Below, one piece after another: positions 9,056 to 16,266 of a stretch of 64,000 nt of DNA. The stretch is from contig CAUJNA010003817.1 of assembly GCA_963377175.1 (NCBI GenBank), positions 1 to 64,000 of the forward strand, in the 5' to 3' direction. Position numbers and translations under genes: made by a program. The notes beneath the pieces are model-generated. The model worked only from the letters and a program-made list of their open reading frames with translations. It had not been told where the DNA came from and ran no database searches. Position 1 is the stretch's first letter; every line of letters starts with the position of its first letter. The stretch is from Effrenium voratum (Eukaryota; Sar; Dinophyceae; Suessiales; Symbiodiniaceae).

Positions 9056-10639
9056 ATGGATAATATAATTGCAGAAAGTGAAACTACAATGATTAACTCG
9101 TTAAATTTTGGACTTCCAGAAACAGCACAATACATCACAGACAGAAGACACGTTAATTATTTTCCATCGGGTAGTAATGTCTATAATCCGAATGCAGGAA
9201 ACAAAAATATTAGATTTCATATAACCGGAGAAGACAACTCATATATTGATTTATCTTCTATTCGTTTATTTGCAAATCTTCAAAACACTGACGGAACACG
9301 AAGTCATTTTTTACGCCCGTTAGGTAATTTGTCATCCTTCTTCAGTCGTTATAGATGCACAGTAGGCGGACAACAGGTTCAGGATATTATTGAATACAAT
9401 AGGCATTGTGAATTGTATAATTCCTTTAAAAGTCAAGATGCTAGAGATATGGACGATTTAGAAAGTAGCGCTAATCCTCGTTGGGATGATGACTGGCGAC
9501 ACACATATGCTACTGGATTGGCAGAAATGTTAGATGTTAATGCACGAACCAATCCCGCTGCCAGCCCTGCGGCAACAACATTTCCAACTACACGAGACCA
9601 CAACAACTGGGGAGATTTAACAGCACGATATACTCGCCATTCAGTAGCAGGAATTCCCGGCGCCAATGGTTATATGCGATTAGGACATAAACCAGTATGC
9701 GGACTGTTAGAAAGCAATTATTATTTACCTCTTCGGTATGCTCCACTTGAACTGGAATTTACGATTGTATCAGATGAACATATACCAGTAGTTACGCCTT
9801 TTACCGTAACTGATGCCAACACTCAAAATGATGCCAAAGGTTATTATTTCACAACTGGAGACACCTCAACACAGTGGGAATTAAATAATGTAATCATTAG
9901 AGCTGAGGTAATTCAATTGGACAACACGGTCAACAATAATATAGTTAAACATTTGTTAGAGGGTCAAAGTTTGAAATTGGTATTTCCAATGTATCACACT
10001 ATGACACAATCATTCAACGCGGGAGGAAATGAAATTAATATGAATATTGTTAAATCCGCTTCTAAATTAAATGGTTGTTTCATTACATTGTATCGCGCGC
10101 CAAGAGCAGGTGTAGATGCTGATAATGATAATTACTACAGACACGATAATTATATTTATAAGAGATGGAACTATTTTTACAATCCTATGATTAATTCTCG
10201 TATTTTTGATGGTGCTGACCCTGATGGTGCTGGGCGCGAGCGTTTCCAAGGTAAAGGTTTTCAAGATAAAGATTTAAATTTGACGTGGCAATTACAAATT
10301 AACAATAAGAAATATCCAGAATTTGAATGCCAGAGCCTCGCCGAGAGTGCCTACTACCTCCGAAGAACATTACACTATTTGAACCCTGACCAAGATGCCT
10401 TTAGCATTTCCTACAAGCGCTACAGAGAAGACAAATTCGTTATTGGGATTTCGTTCGAGAAAATGGCTGACACTAATTTTACAGGCCAGAATACGAAACA
10501 AGGAGGCTTACTCGTTTTTAAACTAAAAGGAAGTAACAGAGCACTGACAGATAATGAAGATGTGCGAGAATTATTTGTGCATATGATTTCGGAGTCTGTT
10601 CTGGAATTACGCGAAAGTGGGAGCGTGCTTTACGATTAA
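9056..10639 (+). CDS. MCP: Double jelly-roll major capsid protein
   Basis: An intact 527-aa protein. The N-terminal part (VNYFPSGSNVYNP, then a strand-rich RFHITGEDNSYIDLSSIRLF region) and the C-terminal part (FVIGISFEKM, GGLLVFKLKGS, then VRELFVHMISESVLELRES) match the layout of PLV/virophage double jelly-roll capsid proteins. In those viruses the protein trimerises to form the hexameric capsomers of the icosahedral shell. The length is normal for the PLV family. The start is ATG 9056, 18 nt after a TCTA box. The C-terminal third is less AT-rich than its neighbours. Because this reading frame is unbroken, the provirus is either recent or this gene is maintained. Assignment to a particular PLV clade needs a phylogeny. 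Confidence 0.88.
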   Translation: MDNIIAESETTMINSLNFGLPETAQYITDRRHVNYFPSGSNVYNPNAGNKNIRFHITGEDNSYIDLSSIRLFANLQNTDGTRSHFLRPLGNLSSFFSRYRCTVGGQQVQDIIEYNRHCELYNSFKSQDARDMDDLESSANPRWDDDWRHTYATGLAEMLDVNARTNPAASPAATTFPTTRDHNNWGDLTARYTRHSVAGIPGANGYMRLGHKPVCGLLESNYYLPLRYAPLELEFTIVSDEHIPVVTPFTVTDANTQNDAKGYYFTTGDTSTQWELNNVIIRAEVIQLDNTVNNNIVKHLLEGQSLKLVFPMYHTMTQSFNAGGNEINMNIVKSASKLNGCFITLYRAPRAGVDADNDNYYRHDNYIYKRWNYFYNPMINSRIFDGADPDGAGRERFQGKGFQDKDLNLTWQLQINNKKYPEFECQSLAESAYYLRRTLHYLNPDQDAFSISYKRYREDKFVIGISFEKMADTNFTGQNTKQGGLLVFKLKGSNRALTDNEDVRELFVHMISESVLELRESGSVLYD

Positions 10640-10647
10640 AATTAAAA

Positions 10648-10651
10648 TCTA
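10648..10651 (+). promoter_or_regulatory. TCTA box
   Basis: TCTA in an AT-only context 13 nt upstream of ATG 10,665, just after the capsid gene stop. Confidence 0.45.
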
Positions 10652-10664
10652 TGATAAATATATA

Positions 10665-10982
10665 ATGTATAAATTCCACAAAATAAATAATAAGAAAAAT
10701 AAAGGTAAAGTATTTTTACAATCCTCACAAATTAAATATAGTCCATTTGATGTAAAAGATACAAAATATTTAGAACACCTGCACGAACAAATGAAGTTAA
10801 GAAACTCACAAGAAGCATCAGTAGCATTAAGGAAAAAGATTGACGAAGGAAATAAGAGAGCAAACTATGTAAATGAGCTGGATAGGATGATGGGTGAATT
10901 ATATCGTCCTAACTTGCCACATGCAACAAAAGAACATTTAAATAAATGGTATGAAGATACAAAAAAGTTAATATTTACTTAA
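10665..10982 (+). CDS. Small basic viral protein, 105 aa
   Basis: The frame is open further upstream, but only from a GTG inside the capsid gene; the first ATG, at 10,665, follows a TCTA box and is the better start. The product is lysine-rich at the N-terminus and helical afterwards (YLEHLHEQMKLRNSQEA and ELDRMMGELYRPN). It sits directly downstream of the major capsid gene and is followed by a 16-bp-arm palindrome. I recognise no family. A scaffold, cement or core protein would fit the position, by inference only. Confidence 0.55.
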   Translation: MYKFHKINNKKNKGKVFLQSSQIKYSPFDVKDTKYLEHLHEQMKLRNSQEASVALRKKIDEGNKRANYVNELDRMMGELYRPNLPHATKEHLNKWYEDTKKLIFT

Positions 10983-10983
10983 G

Positions 10984-11028
10984 ATTTATTATAATAATAT
11001 TAATAATCTAACTATTATTATAATAAAT
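10984..11028. terminator. Perfect palindrome abutting the next start codon
   Basis: Arms 10,984-10,999 and 11,013-11,028 pair over 16 bp. The right arm ends at the base before ATG 11,029, and the 13-nt loop contains the TCTA box 11,007-11,010. It may end the upstream transcript and start the next. Confidence 0.5.
11007..11010 (+). promoter_or_regulatory. TCTA box in hairpin loop
   Basis: TCTA 18 nt upstream of ATG 11,029, lying in the loop of the surrounding palindrome. Confidence 0.5.
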
Positions 11029-11996
11029 ATGGCAACTACAGCAAGTTTAGAATTAATAAATCCATATGCAAAATTTGGATTGAAACGACGACCTACTTAT
11101 GAAGAAATTGTAGGTCTAATTGGCGAAAATGATTTAATAACGGGAAAACTACCTAACCGAGATGCTACATTCTTCAAAGCAAGTCCTCAGGGTAGTTTTT
11201 TGATGGAAGCGACCATTTAGAATTATTGAAAGACCAAGAGATGAGAATATTAGACAGACAAATGAGAGAGGCAATGATGAAACAAGAAGCACATAGAAAT
11301 GGACACACATATGCAGTTCATAGAAGAAACACAGAACCGGCAACAACAACAGATGATATCCAACCAACACAACCAGAAGAACCAACAATAGCACCTGTGC
11401 AAACAGAATTGCAACAACGAGCACAACAAGCAACACAAAGACAGCAAGAAGCACAAGAACAACATAGAAACTTTATTACACAAGGCGCGTCGTCTATTTT
11501 CAATCGCTTGATGTTAGGACGCTCAACATCAAGCGACATAACTGACAGCCCAGAATTAATACCAGATGAGGAAATGATGACAGCAAGAGAATCGCAATTA
11601 AGTGAAAAAGAAAAATTAATTATATCAAGAATTGATGAACTACACCCAGACATTCAACCGGATTTTAAACAACAAGCGTTTGAAATATTGAATTCAGTAA
11701 GGGACAGACAACCACGAATTTTTGCCAATAATTTGACTGAAATGAGCAAGGTAGTAAATGATTTATATATTATACAACTAATTAAGGCATCGGAGTTTGA
11801 AGAATTTTCACATCTAGCAAGACTTCATAAGAATGCAAAAGGCGATACAAAGAAACCAATAACAGACCAAATCGCGCAAATGTATGGCGACTTAGTTTAT
11901 TACAAATTTATCGCCAAACCCCAACAAGTAATAGGAGCAACTACCAAAAAGATGGCAAAACCTCCAAGTCGAGCAACAGGAAGCGGTGAAAGTTAA
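11029..11996 (+). pseudogene. Conserved PLV virion-cluster protein, one frameshift
   Basis: The first 60 residues (NPYAKFGLKRRPTYEEIVGL, then a TGKLPNRDATFFKASPQGSF segment) end prematurely at TAG 11,218. The continuation, FDGSDHLELLKDQEMR, is in the next frame from about 11,198 and stays open to 11,996. A single T missing from the T6 run near 11,196-11,202 explains the split. The later part is glutamine/threonine-rich, then coiled-coil-like (SEKEKLIISRIDELHP), and ends in a basic tail. The N-terminal 'NPYA..GLKRRPTY' block is one I associate with PLV genomes, next to capsid genes, but no biochemical role is known to me. A sequencing slip in the homopolymer is as likely as a real mutation. 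Confidence 0.65.
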
Positions 11997-12019
11997 TAAT
12001 AATAATATAAGTATATTTA

Positions 12020-12814
12020 ATGATAATATTAACTAAAAACATACTGAAAAGAAAGAAGCAGAAATTCAATGATAAATATGATGACGACAGTTTTTCAATA
12101 CATAACCTAATGAAACCAAACACACCAACAACAATACAACCACCGAAATTTATGAAAAAGGGCACGCCGAGAGAATTTATTGACATTGCAACCAACACAG
12201 ATACAATCGCCACAGAAACCAGAGAGACTGACGAAAAGTTATACAATGATGCAAATCAACAATTAAATATGACATTTGAAGCATTTAAGGTAAAGGAAAA
12301 CCAAGACAATATGTTTAAAATAATGCTTAAAAACTTTTGGCGCAACACATACAAAAGAAATGAGCCAACAAGAACACAAGCAACACAAACCCTGAAAAAC
12401 CAACGCGACGCAATGGTGTCAGCCTTTACTAAAATGCTTGACAACAACAAACCGCCAGAACCACCGCCAAAGAAACCACCAGATGAGGATGACAGCGATG
12501 AAGAAGAAAAGAAGTTCAAACTGACAAAAATGATAGAAATAATGCTACACAACGGCGCTACAGTAGCAGATATCATATTAAACTTATCACACAGTGCAAT
12601 TGCAACAACAATAAACATCGCAGATTTAGTTAATCAGATAACAGCAGGAAATGCACAAAGTAGCAGTAGCAATTCATCAAATGAAGCTATTAGTGTTCAT
12701 AGTTCTCCACCTATTACTGTTCATAGTTCTTCATCTGAAAGTCCAACAGAAATACCAGCACCAACTGAAGACGAAGAAGAAGAAGAAAACCAAATTTCAA
12801 TTTTGAAAAATTAA
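12020..12814 (+). CDS. Hypothetical acidic low-complexity viral protein, 264 aa
   Basis: A 264-aa protein with a basic N-terminus, a helical middle and a proline-rich turn (PPEPPPKKPPDEDDSDEEE). A short hydrophobic helical segment follows (HNGATVADIILNLSHSAIAT), and then a serine-rich, acidic tail. I recognise no family. It lies in the plus-strand run between the frameshifted PLV protein and the predicted myristoylated protein. The charge segregation resembles viral core or scaffold proteins, but this is only an analogy. Confidence 0.5.
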   Translation: MIILTKNILKRKKQKFNDKYDDDSFSIHNLMKPNTPTTIQPPKFMKKGTPREFIDIATNTDTIATETRETDEKLYNDANQQLNMTFEAFKVKENQDNMFKIMLKNFWRNTYKRNEPTRTQATQTLKNQRDAMVSAFTKMLDNNKPPEPPPKKPPDEDDSDEEEKKFKLTKMIEIMLHNGATVADIILNLSHSAIATTINIADLVNQITAGNAQSSSSNSSNEAISVHSSPPITVHSSSSESPTEIPAPTEDEEEEENQISILKN

Positions 12815-12816
12815 AA

Positions 12817-12820
12817 TCTA
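12817..12820 (+). promoter_or_regulatory. TCTA box
   Basis: TCTA 16 nt upstream of ATG 12,837 in an AT-only spacer. Confidence 0.45.
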
Positions 12821-12836
12821 AATAATATTATATATA

Positions 12837-13064
12837 ATGGGTTCAAGTAAATCAAAACCAGTAGAAATTGATGATGAAGAGGCTATTAAAGTAATAAAAG
12901 ATATAGATGTAAATACGATAAGTGAAATGTCAAGAATTGATATTCTACAAATAAATTCATTGAAAGCAATAATCAATAAATTAGAAAAAGTTAATGAATG
13001 TAAAAAAGATAAAATATATTATAAATTACCTGCTTTGAATCTATGTAGCTATTCATTATTTTGA
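12837..13064 (+). CDS. Small predicted N-myristoylated protein, 75 aa
   Basis: The product begins MGSSKSKPVE. Gly2, Ser at position 6 of the precursor and following basic residues make a textbook N-myristoyltransferase signal; the first eight residues equal the well-known Src signal, surely by convergence. The remainder is an acidic helix pair (DEEAIKVIKDIDVN and INSLKAIINKLEK). Myristoylated virion proteins that act at membranes are common in large DNA viruses, so a membrane or entry-related role is reasonable inference. It has a TCTA box and ends in a TGA that is part of a strong palindrome. Confidence 0.5.
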   Translation: MGSSKSKPVEIDDEEAIKVIKDIDVNTISEMSRIDILQINSLKAIINKLEKVNECKKDKIYYKLPALNLCSYSLF

Positions 13065-13100
13065 ATTAATAATATTAAAACATAATTAATATTATTAATT
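13064..13100. terminator. Perfect palindrome between convergent genes
   Basis: Perfect 15-bp arms 13,064-13,078 and 13,086-13,100 with a 7-nt loop. They include the last base of the plus-strand stop and the whole stop codon of the minus-strand gene at 13,095. This is the clearest bidirectional transcript-end candidate in the element. Confidence 0.6.
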
Positions 13101-13325
13101 GCTTATACAACTTCTTTCACTTTTTGGCGTTGATGTTGAAACAGTGCTATTTGTTTCATCTATTAAATGTTCTTCATCAACAAAATTATTTTGAAATCTT
13201 AATAATTCCTCGTCCGTTGCCCTCCTCTTCAATGCCTTATAAAGTTTATGTATCCAAGAATTAGTATGAAAATTATAATTACCTCTACGATACAATCCGC
13301 CACATCTACATAGTTTCATTGGCAT
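13095..13325 (-). CDS. Small CxCG zinc-finger protein, 76 aa
   Basis: The first 26 residues form a compact finger with C6, C8, H20 and H26 (CRCGGLYRRGNYNFHTNSWI, then H). A basic helix follows, then a serine/threonine-rich tail. The cysteine/histidine spacing is identical to that of the 61-aa protein at 14,392, so the two may be paralogues. It lies downstream of the packaging ATPase on the same strand, with its own TCTA box 20 nt before the ATG. Such minimal fingers are frequent in PLVs, and their role is unknown. Confidence 0.6.
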   Translation of the reverse strand: MPMKLCRCGGLYRRGNYNFHTNSWIHKLYKALKRRATDEELLRFQNNFVDEEHLIDETNSTVSTSTPKSERSCISN

Positions 13326-13345
13326 ATTATTATATTATATTAAGT

Positions 13346-13349
13346 TAGA
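13346..13349 (-). promoter_or_regulatory. TCTA box
   Basis: TCTA on the minus strand 20 nt upstream of ATG 13,325. It lies in the ten-base gap after the ATPase stop. Confidence 0.45.
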
Positions 13350-13355
13350 ATATCT

Positions 13356-14120
13356 TTATTCATCATTTGTAATTTGAAATGCCTGTTCAAAATTGATATG
13401 AAACATGTTGTTAATGTCTTTTGAATTCATATTCACGTAGAAAAAAGAATATGGAGCAAAATTCACTGCTTGATGATACATATCTAATAATTGCTGTTTA
13501 TCAACAATGGCACTATTTTCTTCAATAAAACTCATTAATTCACTGGCATTTTTCAACCTAAAAATATATAATGAACTGGCATTTAAACGAATGATAGGCG
13601 CTAAAACATTATATTTTTGTGTTGAACAAATCACACTTACTGCATCGTGCCTGCCTCTTGTAAATAATCCATGTAATCATTTACTATATCTAACAAATTT
13701 AGGGTCGTCTGCGTGGTCATCTATAACGATTAATATTGAATGCAGTTTCTTTATCTTTTTAGATTTCATATAATTAATTATTTTCTTCTGTCTTTCAATT
13801 ACATTTTCTAAATCACTTGGATTATAATTATCAAAATAAATTTGTTCTTTTTCATCATCCACGTGCAATTCATCCCTGATATATTTTTTAACTTCTGTAA
13901 ATGTAGGGTCGTTATGGACGCTGGGGGAAAATATAAATATTCTTGCAAATGAATTTCTATAAACATTCAATATTAGATTTTGAATGAGGACAGTCTTACC
14001 GCCTGTCGAAGAAGCAACTATAATACTTCTAAATGGTAATTTTGGCACGTGCTCATATTTAGATTGTTTGAATTCATATTCAGTTATGTTTATTGGTTTT
14101 ATTATTGGAACATCTGTCAT
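13356..14120 (-). pseudogene. A32/FtsK-type genome-packaging ATPase with in-frame TGA
   Basis: The open part from ATG 14,120 has Walker A ASSTGGKT (residues 36-43) and Walker B ILIVIDDH (130-137), in the order typical of the A32-like packaging ATPases of PLVs, virophages and NCLDVs. A TGA at 13,677-13,679 stops it after RYSK. The same frame then continues without another stop through LFTRGRHDAVSVICSTQKYN, the conserved sensor/arginine-finger region, to 13,356. One nonsense change thus splits an otherwise family-length protein of about 254 aa. The ATPase pumps the genome into the capsid. The stop may be a mutation, or recoding could be imagined because Trp would fit at that position, but other genes here appear to end in TGA. 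A TCTA box lies 19 nt before the start. Confidence 0.82.
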
Positions 14121-14139
14121 AGTTGATATTAAAGATATA

Positions 14140-14143
14140 TAGA
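14140..14143 (-). promoter_or_regulatory. TCTA box before packaging ATPase
   Basis: TCTA on the minus strand 19 nt upstream of ATG 14,120, in an AT-rich spacer. Confidence 0.5.
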
Positions 14144-14149
14144 AAATTA

Positions 14150-14345
14150 TATTTAAAAATTAACTTGTAATTAATATTAAATGGAACATCGTTTTTATGA
14201 TATGCTGGTGGCGAATATCATAAAAATGGAACAGGTTTTCCATTGATTCAATCAATAAGCATTGAATCTAATTAGTTTGTATCTCGCTTGCGTGTTGCAG
14301 TGAAACCCCAGTGCTGAGCCCTCCTAATATTCTAAAATGCATGAA
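14150..14345. other. Gene-free spacer with possible coding remnant
   Basis: Between the divergent ATPase and the 14,392 gene lies a spacer with higher GC than the other viral spacers. One plus-strand frame reads GGEYHKNGTGFPLIQSISI before a stop near 14,273, which looks protein-like but has no start. A small palindrome occurs around 14,240-14,256. It may be a gene remnant or a structured RNA; I cannot tell. Confidence 0.3.
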
Positions 14346-14388
14346 ATAATAAGATTAAATAATTTAAATAATTATTTTATCTTATTAT
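14346..14388. terminator. 19-bp-arm palindrome upstream of small gene cluster
   Basis: Arms 14,346-14,364 and 14,370-14,388 pair with one mismatch and a 5-nt loop, three bases before ATG 14,392. Confidence 0.45.
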
Positions 14389-14391
14389 TAT

Positions 14392-14577
14392 ATGACTGTT
14401 ATCCATTGCAATTGTTGTAAAACTTATGATGACAAATATTTATTTAAACATCTAAATTCAACATATCATCAGAAATTTGTAGAATATAGATGGAATAAAG
14501 ACGATACAATGAAAAAACTTTACAAGAAAAGAAAGACAGAAATGAAAAATAATTTATCTTATTATTTATATGAATAG
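14392..14577 (+). CDS. Minimal zinc-finger protein, 61 aa
   Basis: The finger uses C6, C8 (with an extra C9), H20 and H26, the same spacing as the 76-aa protein at 13,325 minus. A basic lysine/arginine helix follows. The stop overlaps the start of the next gene by 8 nt, so the two are probably co-expressed. The size and finger are typical of PLV accessory proteins. Function is unknown; nucleic-acid binding is plausible. Confidence 0.55.
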   Translation: MTVIHCNCCKTYDDKYLFKHLNSTYHQKFVEYRWNKDDTMKKLYKKRKTEMKNNLSYYLYE

Positions 14578-14758
14578 GAATTATTCAAATTATATTAATA
14601 TAATAGATAAAGTAGAAAATATAGAACAAGTAATAATTACTGACAATAAAATAAAAAAATGTTGTTATTATTCATTAGAAATAATTAAGTTAGGAATTCA
14701 ATATCTCAAAAATAAAAATGTAAATATTAATATAAATGGGAAAAAAGAAAAAGAGTAA
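14570..14758 (+). CDS. Small hypothetical protein, 62 aa
   Basis: A 62-aa asparagine/isoleucine-rich helical protein whose start overlaps the preceding gene and whose end overlaps the next by 23 nt. No domain is recognised. Support comes only from the tight overlap chain, so it could be a spurious open frame in AT-rich DNA. Confidence 0.35.
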   Translation: MNRNYSNYINIIDKVENIEQVIITDNKIKKCCYYSLEIIKLGIQYLKNKNVNININGKKEKE

Positions 14759-15053
14759 AAGCAAAGAAAGACCAATACCAGATATTGAAGCACGGAAAGA
14801 AACAACAGAAAGTGTTAAATCACTAGGCGAAAGTAAGGCTATAAAATGTGATAAATGTAATCACATAATGAATTTTAAAAATGAATTGACAGTAGATAAA
14901 AAAGGTGGAGTCAAAGTTAGTTGTGTCCCATGTATGTTTTCTTATAAAAAAACAGATAAAGATTTTAATATTCAGAAAAGAACAGATGGCGATATGGTTA
15001 TTGAAACTAACGAACATTTGATTAATGTTAGTTTTAACAGGGACATAAGTTAG
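14736..15053 (+). CDS. Zinc-ribbon protein, 105 aa
   Basis: A lysine-rich N-terminus is followed by two CxxC knuckles, C38-x2-C41 and C63-x2-C66, giving a four-cysteine zinc ribbon with the usual hairpin spacing. Zinc ribbons of this size occur in viral transcription factors and replication accessory proteins. This one is too short and plain to place, and no TFIIS-like acidic dipeptide is visible. It is the last gene of an overlapping three-gene string. Confidence 0.55.
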   Translation: MGKKKKSKSKERPIPDIEARKETTESVKSLGESKAIKCDKCNHIMNFKNELTVDKKGGVKVSCVPCMFSYKKTDKDFNIQKRTDGDMVIETNEHLINVSFNRDIS

Positions 15054-15114
15054 TATTTAAAGAGTAGATTTAACATAATTGCACTTTATAAATATATAAT
15101 TAAATAAATAATTA

Positions 15115-15118
15115 TCTA
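15115..15118 (+). promoter_or_regulatory. TCTA box
   Basis: TCTA 15 nt upstream of ATG 15,134, in an AT-only context. Confidence 0.45.
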
Positions 15119-15133
15119 AATAAATATATAGTA

Positions 15134-15454
15134 ATGTCTGAAAATGAGAATTACACTATTAATGATTTAATGAAGAAGATAACATTAATTGGTAAAAATA
15201 TTAAAACCTTAAATGATATGATTAAATCCATTGATGACAAAATGAAACCAGTTGAACGCAATGAAGATAAAGAAAAAATCGAAAAGATATTTCAAGCAAA
15301 ATCTATAGGAAGACCATCGGGCGACTACCCGACAAAGCAAAAGAAATACTGTGATATGTTGAATACAGGAAAAATCAAACAACCAAAGCAACAAACATTA
15401 GAGTTTTATAAAATTACAAAAAATGATAATGAAGTATATGTATTATTTGAATAA
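15134..15454 (+). CDS. Conserved-looking viral protein with GRPSGDY motif, 106 aa
   Basis: An N-terminal coiled-coil-like helix (residues 10-50) precedes a block SIGRPSGDYPTKQKKYCDML and then KIKQPKQQTLEFYKI. The glycine/proline/lysine pattern of this block looks like a conserved short motif seen in PLV and giant-virus proteins, though I cannot name a family. The gene follows a TCTA box and is separated from the methyltransferase only by the spacer that forms an 18-bp hairpin. It could be a DNA-binding accessory of that enzyme, by position only. Confidence 0.5.
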   Translation: MSENENYTINDLMKKITLIGKNIKTLNDMIKSIDDKMKPVERNEDKEKIEKIFQAKSIGRPSGDYPTKQKKYCDMLNTGKIKQPKQQTLEFYKITKNDNEVYVLFE

Positions 15455-15460
15455 TTAATA

Positions 15461-15464
15461 TCTA
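15461..15464 (+). promoter_or_regulatory. TCTA box before methyltransferase
   Basis: TCTA 14 nt upstream of ATG 15,479, within the left arm of the 15,462-15,501 palindrome. Confidence 0.45.
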
Positions 15465-15501
15465 AATAATTCTAATAAATGAATTTATTAGAATTATTTA
15501 G
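15462..15501. promoter_or_regulatory. 18-bp perfect hairpin enclosing the methyltransferase start codon
   Basis: Arms 15,462-15,479 and 15,484-15,501 are perfectly complementary with a 4-nt loop. The ATG (15,479-15,481) sits at the arm/loop boundary and the right arm codes for the first residues of the methyltransferase (conserved LLELF). In mRNA this would sequester the start codon. On the upstream side it could end the 15,134 transcript. Confidence 0.6.
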
Positions 15502-16093
15502 CGGAACAAAAAGCGTCGGAACCATAGCAAAGTCGCTTGGATTTAATGTAATATCATTAGACTTGAAAAATGCTGATATCAACACTGATATTTTGGAGTG
15601 GGATTACAAACAGTTTGACAGAAACCATTTTGATTTTATTTGGAGTAGTCCCCCATGCACTGAATACAGCATAGCAAAAACTAGGGGAATTAGGAATATC
15701 GAATATGCAAATAGTATTGTCTTAAAAACTATTGAGATTATCAAATATTTCAATCCTAAATATTTTGTAATCGAAAATCCACAAACTGGATTATTAAAAC
15801 ATCAGGAGTTTATGGATGAGTTTGATTTTAAAGATGTTGATTATTGTAAATATGGATTTAATTATAGAAAGAGGACTAGGCTATGGAATAACATTACAAC
15901 TTGGAAACCTAGAGAATTATGTAAAAAGGATTGTGGTAACATCAGGAATAATAAACATATTGAAACTGCGCAACGTTTGCCAAGTGGAAACAAGGAACAA
16001 TGGGGTGACAATCCAATAATACATAAACAGGAAGATTTATACAAAATACCTAGCGAATTAATTTGTGAAATCTTAGTGAGTTTGACGGATTAA
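15479..16093 (+). CDS. Cytosine-5 DNA methyltransferase (short, phage-like)
   Basis: A 204-aa protein with motif I LFSGTKSVG (6-14, AdoMet binding), motif IV SPPC with catalytic Cys60, ENP at 99-101 (motif VI) and a YRKRTRLWNN segment (129-138) like motif VIII. The target-recognition part is very short. The C-terminal IPSELICEIL may be the motif X helix. It would methylate cytosine in viral or host DNA, perhaps to protect the genome or mark it for silencing escape. All catalytic residues are present and the frame is intact. It is the right-most viral gene, immediately before the repeat array at 16,124, which suggests an accessory gene near the element end. Confidence 0.82.
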   Translation: MNLLELFSGTKSVGTIAKSLGFNVISLDLKNADINTDILEWDYKQFDRNHFDFIWSSPPCTEYSIAKTRGIRNIEYANSIVLKTIEIIKYFNPKYFVIENPQTGLLKHQEFMDEFDFKDVDYCKYGFNYRKRTRLWNNITTWKPRELCKKDCGNIRNNKHIETAQRLPSGNKEQWGDNPIIHKQEDLYKIPSELICEILVSLTD

Positions 16094-16123
16094 GGATTTT
16101 GAGTTTGGTTGGAATGTCATAAA

Positions 16124-16266
16124 TTCGGGGACTCCAGTCCCAAAATGCGTGGGACTCTGACCCAAAATGCGTGGGACTCTGACCCAAAATGCGTGGGACT
16201 CTGACCCAAAATGCATGGGATTCGGGGACTCCAGTCCCAATTTTCGGGGACTCCAGTCCCAATTTC
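16124..16266. repeat. Tandem 22-bp repeats flanked by GGGACTccAGTCCC palindromes
   Basis: Three perfect 22-bp copies (16,142-16,163, 16,164-16,185, 16,186-16,207, each beginning aaaatgcgtgggactctgac) and one diverged copy lie between copies of a cggggactccagtccca element (one left, two right) that is itself a hairpin. The array is GC-rich inside AT-rich DNA and follows the last viral gene. An origin, a terminal or recombination site, or a protein-binding array are the candidates. Confidence 0.7.

Noticed and set aside
16124..16266. CRISPR array
   Set aside because: Units are head-to-tail without spacers and in a eukaryotic virus context, so the array is a tandem repeat.
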